From assembly GCF_004793975.1 (NCBI RefSeq), contig NZ_SRYB01000021.1:1-64000 (forward strand): a stretch of DNA of 64,000 bases, given 5' to 3'. The notes under the pieces are model-generated. The model searched no databases, was not told where the DNA came from, and saw nothing but the letters and a program-made list of their open reading frames with translations. Each line of letters begins with the position of its first letter. Within the stretch, counting starts at the first letter, position 1. This document shows, in pieces, positions 26,330 to 34,386 of the stretch. The stretch is from Lepagella muris (GTDB lineage: Bacteria > Bacteroidota > Bacteroidia > Bacteroidales > Muribaculaceae). The position numbers and the translations under genes are program-made.

Positions 26330-28459
26330 ATGATCTTGAGAAATAATATAATGATGACAAGAATTGCACCTGCTGTATTATTGGCAGCGTTTTCGCTGGC
26401 TGCTAATGCGGTGGAGGTGAAGTCGCCCGATGGTAAGGTGGCGGTTGATTTCGACGTGAAGAATGGTGTGCCGACGTATTCAATGACGTTTGACGGCAAG
26501 ACGGTGATAAAGCCGTCGACTCTCGGCCTTGAGCTGGTCAATGCCAATGACCTGATGGATGGTTTTAATATAGTCGGGTCGGAAACCTCTGCCTTTGATG
26601 AGACTTGGCAGCCGGTATGGGGCGAGACAAAGGATATACGCAACCATTATAATGAATTGCTGGTGAAACTCCGGCAGACTTCTACGGATAGATTTATGAA
26701 TCTCCGGTTCCGGGTGTATGACGACGGTATGGGGTTCCGTTATGAGTTTCCGCAACAGAAGAATCTGGTGTACTTTGTAGTGAAGGATGAACATTCTCAG
26801 TTTGCGATGAACGGGGATCACACTGCATGGTGGATTCCGGGTGATTATGATACTCAGGAGTATGACTATACCGAGAGCCGTCTGTCGCAGATCAGAGGAT
26901 TGATGGAGGGGGCGATTACAGATAATGCTTCGCAGACACAGTTCTCTCCGACAGGGGTGCAGACTTCGCTTCAGATGAAGACTGACGATGGTCTTTACAT
27001 CAATCTGCATGAGGCTGCATTGGTGGATTACTCATGCATGCATCTGAATCTTGATGATAAGAATATGGTGTTTGAGTCATGGCTGACTCCGGATGCACAG
27101 GGTAACAAGGGGCATCTTCAGGCTCCCGCCAAGACTCCGTGGCGCACGGTGATTGTAAGCGATGATGCACGCGATATGCTCTCCTCAAATCTGATATTGA
27201 ACCTGAATGAGCCGTGTGTATATACCGACACCTCGTGGATCAAACCGGTGAAGTATGTCGGCGTATGGTGGGAGATGATCGGCGGCGGCAAGCAATGGTC
27301 ATACACTTTTGATCTGCCGTCGGTGAAACTTGAGACTCTTGACTATTCCCAGACCAAACCTCACGGTCAGCATCCTGCCAATAATGAGAATGTGAAGAAA
27401 TATATTGATTTCGCTGCCGAGCATGGTTTCGATCAGGTGCTCGTGGAGGGATGGAACATCGGTTGGGAGGATTGGTTTGGCAACTCGAAGGATTACGTGT
27501 TTGACTTCCAGACCCCATATCCCGATTTCGATATAAAGATGCTCAATGACTACGCCCATTCAAAGGGGGTGAGGCTTATGATGCACCATGAGACTTCCGG
27601 ATCCGTGCGTAACTATGAGCGACACATGGAGGCGGCATACGACCTTATGGATAAGTATGGCTATAATTCGGTGAAGAGCGGTTATGTCGGCAATATGATT
27701 CCGCGTGGCGAACATCATTACGGACAGTGGCTCAACAATCATTATCTCTATGCTGTCACAGAGGCTGCCAAGCATAAGATCATGGTAAATGCTCATGAGG
27801 CGGTACGTCCGACAGGTCTTTGCCGCACATATCCCAACCTTATCGGCAACGAGAGCGCACGAGGCACGGAATATGAGTCGTTTGCAGGTAATAAGCCGTC
27901 GCATACCACGGTGTTGCCGTTCACGCGTCTTCAGGGTGGTCCGATGGACTATACTCCCGGCATCTTCGAGATGGATATGAAGAAGGTGAACCCCAACAGT
28001 CAGGGTCATGTCAACAGCACGCTTGCGCGTCAGTTGGCTCTGTATGTCACCATGTACAGTCCTCTTCAGATGGCTGCGGATGTGCCGGAGGTCTACAACC
28101 GTTTCATGGATGCTTTCCAGTTTATAAAGGATGTGCCGGTAGATTGGGACGAGAGCCGTTATCTTGAGGCGGAGCCGGGGCAGTATATTGTGGCTGCCCG
28201 TAAACGCAAGGGTGGCGATGATTGGTATGTAGGCTGCACGTCGGGTGAGAACGGACATGCGTCTACACTCTCTCTCGATTTCCTTGAACCGGGAAAGAAA
28301 TATGAGGCTACGATATATGCCGATGCTCCGGATGCTCATTATCAGAATAATCCGCAGGCATACGTCATCAGTAAGAAAAAGGTGGATGCAAAGACGCGCC
28401 TGAAGATGAAGGCGGCTCCCGGTGGCGGTTACGCCATATCGATCAAACCGATGAAATGA
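26330..28459 (+). CDS. GH97 alpha-glucosidase, inverting SusB type
   Basis: A periplasmic GH97 enzyme of about 700 aa. The likely catalytic and calcium-site glutamates are Glu421 (MHHETSGSV), Glu490 (NAHEAVRP) and Glu514 (ARGTEYES); the spacings of 69 and 24 residues match SusB Glu439/508/532. This marks the inverting alpha-glucosidase branch rather than the retaining alpha-galactosidase branch. It would release glucose from isomalto-oligosaccharides produced by GH66. The start may be ATG 26330, 26351 or 26354; the last two give a shorter, more typical signal peptide (MMTRIAPAVLLAAFSLAANA). A 13-bp direct duplication (AATATGATCTTGA) lies at the upstream start. Confidence 0.92.
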   Translation: MILRNNIMMTRIAPAVLLAAFSLAANAVEVKSPDGKVAVDFDVKNGVPTYSMTFDGKTVIKPSTLGLELVNANDLMDGFNIVGSETSAFDETWQPVWGETKDIRNHYNELLVKLRQTSTDRFMNLRFRVYDDGMGFRYEFPQQKNLVYFVVKDEHSQFAMNGDHTAWWIPGDYDTQEYDYTESRLSQIRGLMEGAITDNASQTQFSPTGVQTSLQMKTDDGLYINLHEAALVDYSCMHLNLDDKNMVFESWLTPDAQGNKGHLQAPAKTPWRTVIVSDDARDMLSSNLILNLNEPCVYTDTSWIKPVKYVGVWWEMIGGGKQWSYTFDLPSVKLETLDYSQTKPHGQHPANNENVKKYIDFAAEHGFDQVLVEGWNIGWEDWFGNSKDYVFDFQTPYPDFDIKMLNDYAHSKGVRLMMHHETSGSVRNYERHMEAAYDLMDKYGYNSVKSGYVGNMIPRGEHHYGQWLNNHYLYAVTEAAKHKIMVNAHEAVRPTGLCRTYPNLIGNESARGTEYESFAGNKPSHTTVLPFTRLQGGPMDYTPGIFEMDMKKVNPNSQGHVNSTLARQLALYVTMYSPLQMAADVPEVYNRFMDAFQFIKDVPVDWDESRYLEAEPGQYIVAARKRKGGDDWYVGCTSGENGHASTLSLDFLEPGKKYEATIYADAPDAHYQNNPQAYVISKKKVDAKTRLKMKAAPGGGYAISIKPMK

Positions 28460-28490
28460 GGATGTAAAGGTAAAAAAGATAGGTTTTTGA

Positions 28491-28523
28491 AGAGTATGTG
28501 GATGAGTCTGCATACTCTTTTTT
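28491..28523 (+). terminator. rho-independent terminator after dextran PUL
   Basis: AGAGTATG and CATACTCT form an 8-bp stem, followed by a run of six T. It closes the dextran operon. Confidence 0.8.
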
Positions 28524-28664
28524 CGTTTTTTGATGATAAAAAAGGCTTGTCGGGTGTTTCTATTATAGGTTTAAGGTAAAAAATCCACTATATGCCGGAA
28601 GATTCGCTTTCGGCAGTCAGCTGCGAGGCTGATGTGACGTTTTCATAATTCAATTGCTATAGAA

Positions 28665-29024
28665 ATGGCTAAACAGTTTGGTATCATTTTCGGATGCCTG
28701 TTTTTAGGTGAGTTGTTGGCTCTTGTGCCCGGTATGACGATTCCGGGGAGTATCTGGGGGATGTTGATTCTGACGTTCCTGCTCAACAGGGGGGTGGTGC
28801 GTGCCGCTACCATCAAACCCGTGTGTAAGTTTCTTACGGATAACATGGCGTTTTTCTTCATTCCGCCGGGTGTCGCGCTGATGCTTTATTTTGACCTTAT
28901 CGGTAAGGAGCTGATCCCGATTATGGTTGCGACAGTTGTCAGCATAATAATCGTGTTGCTTGTGACGGGGCATCTGCATCAGTATCTACATTCCCGTTCG
29001 AAACATCATAACCAACATAAATAA
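28665..29024 (+). CDS. lrgA: CidA/LrgA-family membrane protein
   Basis: A 119-aa integral membrane protein with about four hydrophobic segments. The motifs FGCLFLGELLALVPGMTIPGS and FFIPPGVALM are characteristic of the CidA/LrgA holin-like family. Members work with LrgB and are linked to control of murein hydrolase activity or export of small metabolites. LrgB is encoded 187 bp downstream, the gap being filled by a dispersed repeat. Confidence 0.9.
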   Translation: MAKQFGIIFGCLFLGELLALVPGMTIPGSIWGMLILTFLLNRGVVRAATIKPVCKFLTDNMAFFFIPPGVALMLYFDLIGKELIPIMVATVVSIIIVLLVTGHLHQYLHSRSKHHNQHK

Positions 29025-29027
29025 TAT

Positions 29028-29200
29028 CACTGAAGTTTCGCAAGCTGCACTTCAGTGGTTTATAGTTTATAGTTTAAGGTTTAAGATTCACGGAAATCCT
29101 CGAATCTTTTCATTATACAAAATTTAATGATCATAAACCATAAACTTTAAACATTAAACCATTTAAGTGAAGCAAGTTGGCAAACTTGCGAAACTTAAAT
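29028..29200 (-). repeat. dispersed element with 7-nt minisatellite arms, copy 2
   Basis: Positions 29028-29164 are the reverse-complement counterpart of 10061-10198, with few differences. The CTGAAGT hairpin leads and the TTAAACC-type heptamers follow. An additional hairpin GCAAGTT/AACTTGC follows at about 29172-29189. The element fills the gap between lrgA and lrgB. Confidence 0.8.
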
Positions 29201-29211
29201 AATATCGTATC

Positions 29212-29910
29212 ATGACTTTCATTGAAATAGCCCGTAATCCTCTCTCTACGATAACCCTCACATTTGTGGTGTTCTGGCTGACGACGGCACTTCAGCGTCG
29301 CACTCGTCTGGCAATTCTTAATCCTCTGGTGCTTACAATAGCTTTCCTGATAACGTTCCTGAAACTGACGGGTATATCTTTTGAGCAGTATTATGAGGGT
29401 GGGCGTATGATTGAGTTCTGGCTTAAGCCGGCAATCGTAGCGTTGGCATTGCCTCTTTATAATGAGTTGAAGCATATAAAGAGCCAGTTCATGTCGTTGT
29501 TTCTCACGGAATTGGCGGGATGTGCTGTTGGGGTCATATCCGTTGTGCTGATAGCGTCATGGCTTGGGGCGAGTCCGGAGGTGATACGTTCGTTGGCACC
29601 GAAGTCGGTATCGACGCCTATAGCGATAGAGATCACGCGTCAGCTCGGTGGTATTCCTGCATTGACGTCGGCGATAGTCGTTCTGGTCGGCATGATAGGG
29701 GCGATGGCAGGCGTGAAGACGATGGAGTGGGGACGTATAAAGAGTCCGGTGTCGAAGAGTCTGAGCATGGGCACGGCGGCACACGTGATGGGCACCAACC
29801 GCATGAGCGAGTATGGCGACCGCTATGGGGCATACGCCACACTCGGACTAATCCTAAACGGCATACTGACCGCCTTCCTTGCCGGTCCGATAGTGAATCT
29901 CATACTCTGA
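29212..29910 (+). CDS. lrgB: LrgB-family membrane protein
   Basis: A multi-pass membrane protein of 232 aa. The LrgB signature is clear: SLAPKSVSTPIAIEI near residue 125, and KSLSMGTAAHVMGTNR near residue 183. It partners LrgA. The gene ends 61 bp before the convergent AAA/PD-(D/E)XK gene. Confidence 0.92.
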   Translation: MTFIEIARNPLSTITLTFVVFWLTTALQRRTRLAILNPLVLTIAFLITFLKLTGISFEQYYEGGRMIEFWLKPAIVALALPLYNELKHIKSQFMSLFLTELAGCAVGVISVVLIASWLGASPEVIRSLAPKSVSTPIAIEITRQLGGIPALTSAIVVLVGMIGAMAGVKTMEWGRIKSPVSKSLSMGTAAHVMGTNRMSEYGDRYGAYATLGLILNGILTAFLAGPIVNLIL

Positions 29911-29971
29911 CTTCAATGGATTTTGATTTTGAAACCTTGATTTGTTGAACTTTGATTTTAATAAACAGGGT

Positions 29972-31537
29972 CTAAGACTCAATGATCCAACTGTCGATAG
30001 AGCGTATTTCAGAGGAGAAGTTGGCACCTATTTTTATGATTTTCCTACCATCAGCTTTGAATGGAAGCATATAGTCTTTAGAGTCAATCTGTTCGAGTGC
30101 TTCCTTTGCAGATTTGTCGATTTTGAATTCGAAGATATATATGTAGTCAGCAGTACGGATAAGCATGTCGATTCTTCCGGATGCAGTCTTATATTCAATA
30201 TCGGTGTGGAAACCCATAAGTTTCATTATTATGTAGATCACATCTTGATAGTGCCGTTCAAGATTTTTGAGATCGAAAGAGTCATATCCGAAGTCGGAGA
30301 AGAAACTTTGCAGTCGCTGCATGAAGTCTTCTGTGCGACCGTTACGCACATCAAGAACAAACTTACGGATAGCAAACTCTGTTTCATTCTCGGGAATGTC
30401 GGTGTAGATACATAACAGATAATTTAGGAATCCTCGTTCTACCTCCATATTTGGGAATCCGAGTCTGACCATTCTGAATTCCTTATCATATCCTTTTATT
30501 GTGAGATAACCGCTCTGATATAGCACGGAAATATAATTGGAAAGGTTGAAGGAGACATCAGACAATGCCCTGATGCCGGAATCATAATTATTCAGATGCT
30601 GCAGGCTTATATTTCCGTTGCGTATCATCTTCACAAGGGATGTTGGTGTGCCTGTGCGGAACCAGTAGTCATCAAAATTGCATTCACTCAGAGAGTTCAG
30701 TAGACTGAAAGGATTATAAATGTCGGGGCTGTTAACAGGAGAGAAATGGTAGCCGTCATAATTGCGTTTCAATTCCTTATATACACTCTCTACAGAGGTT
30801 CCCTCTTTTTTTGAGAATAACTTTATCCGTTCATGAAAATATTTGTGAAGTTCTTCGGTAGTTATCCCGCATATACCGGCGTATTGCTCAGACATTGATA
30901 TGTCTTGAAGATTATTGAGGTCGCTGAATATGCTGAGATACCCGAAGCGTGTCACTCCGGTGAGCATTGCAAACCGTATATGTGCATCTTGTCCCTTCAG
31001 ATTTCCGTATATACCGCGTAGTTCATTGCGTATCTGCTCTTGAAGAGGCTCGTTATCGACAGTCTCAAGAAGTGCCTTGTCATATTCATCAATAAGTATG
31101 ACAACCCGTTTCCCGGTCTTATTATGTGCAGTCTGTATGATTCTTCTGAATCTTACCCCAAAGGTGTCGGCATCATCAGTGGTGATTTCATATTTATTTT
31201 CAAATTCTGTAAAGATTCTATTAATCTGGCTTTCGAATCCCTTGAAAGAGTTGTAGTTATTTCCGCTGAAATCAAAATGGAGCACGGGATGCGGTTCCCA
31301 GTCATGTTCATACTCGGCAATTGCCAGCCCTTCGAACAGTTCCCGTCTCCCTTCGAAGAAGGCTTTTATAGTGGATAGCAGAAGGGATTTGCCGAACCGT
31401 CTCGGACGGCTCAGAAATATATATTTGCTTGTAGAGACAAGATTGTGTATATATTCTGTCTTGTCAACATATACTAATCCATTTTCTCTTATTTCCGAGA
31501 AAGTCTGGATTCCGATGGGAAACAACATTCTGCTCAT
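29972..31537 (-). CDS. AAA-ATPase-like/PD-(D/E)XK protein, full length
   Basis: A family-typical protein of about 521 aa. It begins MSRMLFPIGIQTFSEIRENG, has Walker A-like RPRRFGKSLLLST and Walker B VVILIDEYDKALL, and a C-terminal PD-(D/E)XK_9 domain with the active-site set GRIDML (Asp) and FEFKID (Glu-x-Lys). I chose ATG 31537 because the two relatives in this window start at the same place relative to PIG, and because the promoter box at 31566 would leave almost no leader for the ATG at 31558. Isolated, with no partner gene. Biological role unknown. Confidence 0.88.
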   Translation of the reverse strand: MSRMLFPIGIQTFSEIRENGLVYVDKTEYIHNLVSTSKYIFLSRPRRFGKSLLLSTIKAFFEGRRELFEGLAIAEYEHDWEPHPVLHFDFSGNNYNSFKGFESQINRIFTEFENKYEITTDDADTFGVRFRRIIQTAHNKTGKRVVILIDEYDKALLETVDNEPLQEQIRNELRGIYGNLKGQDAHIRFAMLTGVTRFGYLSIFSDLNNLQDISMSEQYAGICGITTEELHKYFHERIKLFSKKEGTSVESVYKELKRNYDGYHFSPVNSPDIYNPFSLLNSLSECNFDDYWFRTGTPTSLVKMIRNGNISLQHLNNYDSGIRALSDVSFNLSNYISVLYQSGYLTIKGYDKEFRMVRLGFPNMEVERGFLNYLLCIYTDIPENETEFAIRKFVLDVRNGRTEDFMQRLQSFFSDFGYDSFDLKNLERHYQDVIYIIMKLMGFHTDIEYKTASGRIDMLIRTADYIYIFEFKIDKSAKEALEQIDSKDYMLPFKADGRKIIKIGANFSSEIRSIDSWIIES

Positions 31538-31565
31538 GCCTGATTCTTTTGGGGACATTAATTTA

Positions 31566-31573
31566 CAAAAGTA
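31566..31573 (-). promoter_or_regulatory. -7 box of the AAA/PD-(D/E)XK gene
   Basis: On the minus strand this reads TACTTTTG, matching TAnnTTTG. It supports the start at 31537 rather than 31558. Confidence 0.4.
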
Positions 31574-31690
31574 ACAAATAAAAACGGAAGGATGAATATA
31601 TTACTAATTTTTTTGTAATTTTGTAAGAATTGAGAATCTGACTTAAGAGGGGCAGATAACTTCGATTACTTTATTATAATTCCTTCTATC

Positions 31691-32530
31691 ATGAAAAGAC
31701 TAATACGATCTCTTTCAGCCGTCGCCTTTTCCGTATTTATAGCAATCCCGGATAGTGGATTGGCAGCTGACGGGAAGACTACAGAGGATGACAACACTTA
31801 CGTCACGGTCAGTACAAGCCATGGGGATTTTACTCTCATGCTATATGACGAGACACCGCTACATCGGGATAACTTCATTCGCCTGTGTAATGATGGCACC
31901 TACGAGGGGGTGCTGTTCCATCGGGTGATCAAGGATTTTCTCATACAGGGAGGGGATCCCAAGAGCAAAGAGCAGCAAGCCGGCGTGGCGTATGGAGATG
32001 GGGATGGCGGATATTGCGTATATTCAGAGATCCTGCCTGAAAAATTTTGCAAGCAAGGTGCTTTGATAGATGCTAAGCTGGGTGATGACGTGAATCCTAC
32101 GCGAATGTCGGCGGGGACACAGTTCTGCGTTGTGCAAGGGCGTAAGTTCACGGATGAAGAGCTTGACAAGACGGAGGTACGCCTAAATGAGTGGAACAAG
32201 AATTATCTGTATCATATCTCACGCTATGAACTGATGCTGGAAGATCCCTCATTGTCTGACCCCGCAAACGGCGATACCCTTAATGCGAAGGCGCGGGAGC
32301 GTGCTGCCTCACGCTATGCGGAGCAAGGTGCAATTACAATATCTCCTGAAAGGAGGACCATCTATAAGACAGTGGGAGGCACGCCGCATCTTGACGGGTC
32401 GGTGACTGTCTTTGGTGAGTTGGTTGATGGGCAGGATGTGGTAGAGAAGATTACGTTGATGGCGACTGATGATGCCGATCGTCCGAAAGAGGATGTCATA
32501 ATCCTCTCCACGAAGGTGTGGAAAAAGTGA
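31691..32530 (+). CDS. cyclophilin-type peptidyl-prolyl cis-trans isomerase, secreted
   Basis: A 279-aa protein with a signal peptide ending near GLAADG. The cyclophilin core is visible: VLFHRVIKDFLIQGGDP (holding the catalytic Arg), AGTQFCVVQG, and SVTVFGELVDGQDVVEKI. A roughly 70-residue charged helical insertion sits between the FCVVQG strand and the VFGELV strand, a pattern common in Bacteroidetes members. It should assist folding of exported proteins in the periplasm. It lies 31 bp before the esterase gene, so cotranscription is possible. Confidence 0.9.
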   Translation: MKRLIRSLSAVAFSVFIAIPDSGLAADGKTTEDDNTYVTVSTSHGDFTLMLYDETPLHRDNFIRLCNDGTYEGVLFHRVIKDFLIQGGDPKSKEQQAGVAYGDGDGGYCVYSEILPEKFCKQGALIDAKLGDDVNPTRMSAGTQFCVVQGRKFTDEELDKTEVRLNEWNKNYLYHISRYELMLEDPSLSDPANGDTLNAKARERAASRYAEQGAITISPERRTIYKTVGGTPHLDGSVTVFGELVDGQDVVEKITLMATDDADRPKEDVIILSTKVWKK

Positions 32531-32561
32531 AAAAGTATGATGAAATATAATCTATAAAATC

Positions 32562-34022
32562 ATGAAAAAGTTATTTATTGCGTTGGGGCTGACCATGGTG
32601 CCGGTATTGATGTCGGCGAAAGTGGTGCCCGGTTCCCTGATCACTGATAATATGGTGCTCCGTCAGAATGGAAAGGCAAAATTATATGGTACTGCCACGC
32701 CCGGTTCTGAGGTGAAGGCTACGCCTTCGTGGGATAATGTGACGCGAAGCGTGAAAGCCGGGACTGACGGCAAGTGGCAACTATTTGTAGAGACGCCTGC
32801 CGGCGGATATACACCTTATACCATCACATTGTCTGATTCACCTTCAAAAAAGGGTAAGGCGAATGCAGATGATGTCGTATTGAAGAATGTGCTGATAGGG
32901 GAGGTATGGCTTGCCTCCGGACAATCAAATATGGAGATGCCGCTGAAAGGCTTCGCCGGATGTTGCACGGAGGGTGGATATGACGAGATAGCGACATCGC
33001 GTCAGAAAGCCGACAAGATACGATTCTTTGTCGTGCCGCTGAAACAGAGCGATACTCCTCTTGATGAGGTCAGCTCCACATGGACTGTGCCGTCGCCCGA
33101 CACATCGCCCGATTACAGTGCATTGGCATGGAATTTTGCGAAACGTCTGAACGACGTGCTTGACGTGCCGGTCGGCATAGTCAATTGTGCATACGGAGGT
33201 GCCAAGGTGGAGAGCTGGACACCGCGTGAGATTGTTGAGACTTATTCCGATGTGTCGCTTGATCCGGCGGATATAGAGAAGATGGTGCATTATCATCGTC
33301 CGGTGCTGATGTATAACGCCATGTTTAATCCAGTGAAGAACTATACGTATGACGGTATCATCTGGTATCAGGGATGCAGCAACGTAGGTCGTCATGAGGA
33401 TTATCCGGCGCGTCTTGCCAATATGGTGGGACATTGGCGCAAGGAGATAGGGGAGGGGGAAATACCCTTCTATAGTGTTGAAATCGCACCATACGATTAT
33501 GGGTCGGAAGATGGCAAGTCGTGGGCACCTCTTCTCCGTGAGGCTCAGTGGAAGGCTACAGATATCATACCCAATTCAGGCATAATCTGCACCAATGATC
33601 TGGTGAAACCATACGAGAGATTCAATATCCATCCTTCCGACAAGACTACTCCCGGAAAGCGTCTGGCGGAGCTTGCACTCAACAAGACGTATGGCAAGAC
33701 GCGCTTCCCGGTGGTGTCACCACATTATAAGAGCCACAAATTTGAGGATGGCGCGGCATGGGTAGCGATAGACTCGCCGAGCGACGGTATCTGTCGTAAT
33801 TATGATATAGAGGGTTTTGAGGTTGCGGGAGCCGACAAGGTTTTCCATCCTGCCGATTCCGTATGGTTCAAATGGCAGACCAACGAGTTTGTCGTGTCGA
33901 GTAAGGAAGTGCCCGAACCTGTAGCAGTGCGTTACGGCTGGCGCGACTTCCTTCCCGGCAACGTGCATGGTGGCAACTATCTTCCTCTGATACCATTCCG
34001 CACAGACGATTGGCAACCATAA
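32562..34022 (+). CDS. sialate O-acetylesterase-family SGNH hydrolase
   Basis: A secreted 486-aa protein. The N-terminal beta-sandwich (about 25-110) starts with LITDNMVLRQ, as in the sialic-acid 9-O-acetylesterase family. The SGNH core has ASGQSNMEMP (Ser122 nucleophile), WYQGCSN (an Asn-type block III) and a late NIHPSDK with the catalytic His. It removes O-acetyl groups from sugars; sialic acid, xylan or mannan are all possible substrates. It lies near the third SusC/D locus, but a 364-bp gap separates them. Confidence 0.85.
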   Translation: MKKLFIALGLTMVPVLMSAKVVPGSLITDNMVLRQNGKAKLYGTATPGSEVKATPSWDNVTRSVKAGTDGKWQLFVETPAGGYTPYTITLSDSPSKKGKANADDVVLKNVLIGEVWLASGQSNMEMPLKGFAGCCTEGGYDEIATSRQKADKIRFFVVPLKQSDTPLDEVSSTWTVPSPDTSPDYSALAWNFAKRLNDVLDVPVGIVNCAYGGAKVESWTPREIVETYSDVSLDPADIEKMVHYHRPVLMYNAMFNPVKNYTYDGIIWYQGCSNVGRHEDYPARLANMVGHWRKEIGEGEIPFYSVEIAPYDYGSEDGKSWAPLLREAQWKATDIIPNSGIICTNDLVKPYERFNIHPSDKTTPGKRLAELALNKTYGKTRFPVVSPHYKSHKFEDGAAWVAIDSPSDGICRNYDIEGFEVAGADKVFHPADSVWFKWQTNEFVVSSKEVPEPVAVRYGWRDFLPGNVHGGNYLPLIPFRTDDWQP

Positions 34023-34386
34023 TTCCCTAAATTCCTGAAACAATGTGTCGGCATGTGTCAAAAATCTTGACATTTGCCGATATTTTATTTTAAATTGTAT
34101 GTTTTTGCTTTAAAAATGACAATGTAAATATATTTTAACATAAAATTAAATAATTTTAACAGAATATATGATAAATATTCCGGAATTGTAGCATAAATTT
34201 GCAGCCGATAAACAACGTTAAGTTAATATTTCAACGCGTTTGGTGCCTTTAGTAAAGCTATTTTTGATTAAAATTATAAAAATGACAGCAAAGTTCAGGT
34301 AAGTCGGATTGGTTGTAAATTTTAATAATTTTAACTAAAAAATTTAAGATAGAAGTATATTTATAAGTTTAATTTATGGTAAGAGT
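34023..34386 (+). promoter_or_regulatory. AT-rich leader of the third SusC locus
   Basis: No gene is visible in this 364-bp AT-rich stretch. TAAATTTG at 34194-34201 matches the -7 box and would give a 5' leader of nearly 180 nt, long enough for RNA-level control. No riboswitch class was recognised. Confidence 0.4.

Noticed and set aside
27560..28513. 317-codon minus-strand frame opposite GH97
   Set aside because: The GH97 active-site glutamates and spacing are clear on the plus strand; the frame also runs through the terminator.
29942..30415. 157-codon + strand frame
   Set aside because: It is antisense to the C-terminal nuclease domain of the AAA/PD-(D/E)XK gene, which has clear motifs.
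31538..31558. Upstream ATG at 31558 as the start of the AAA/PD-(D/E)XK gene
   Set aside because: It would leave almost no leader after the promoter box, and the extra residues are absent from the two paralogues in this window.
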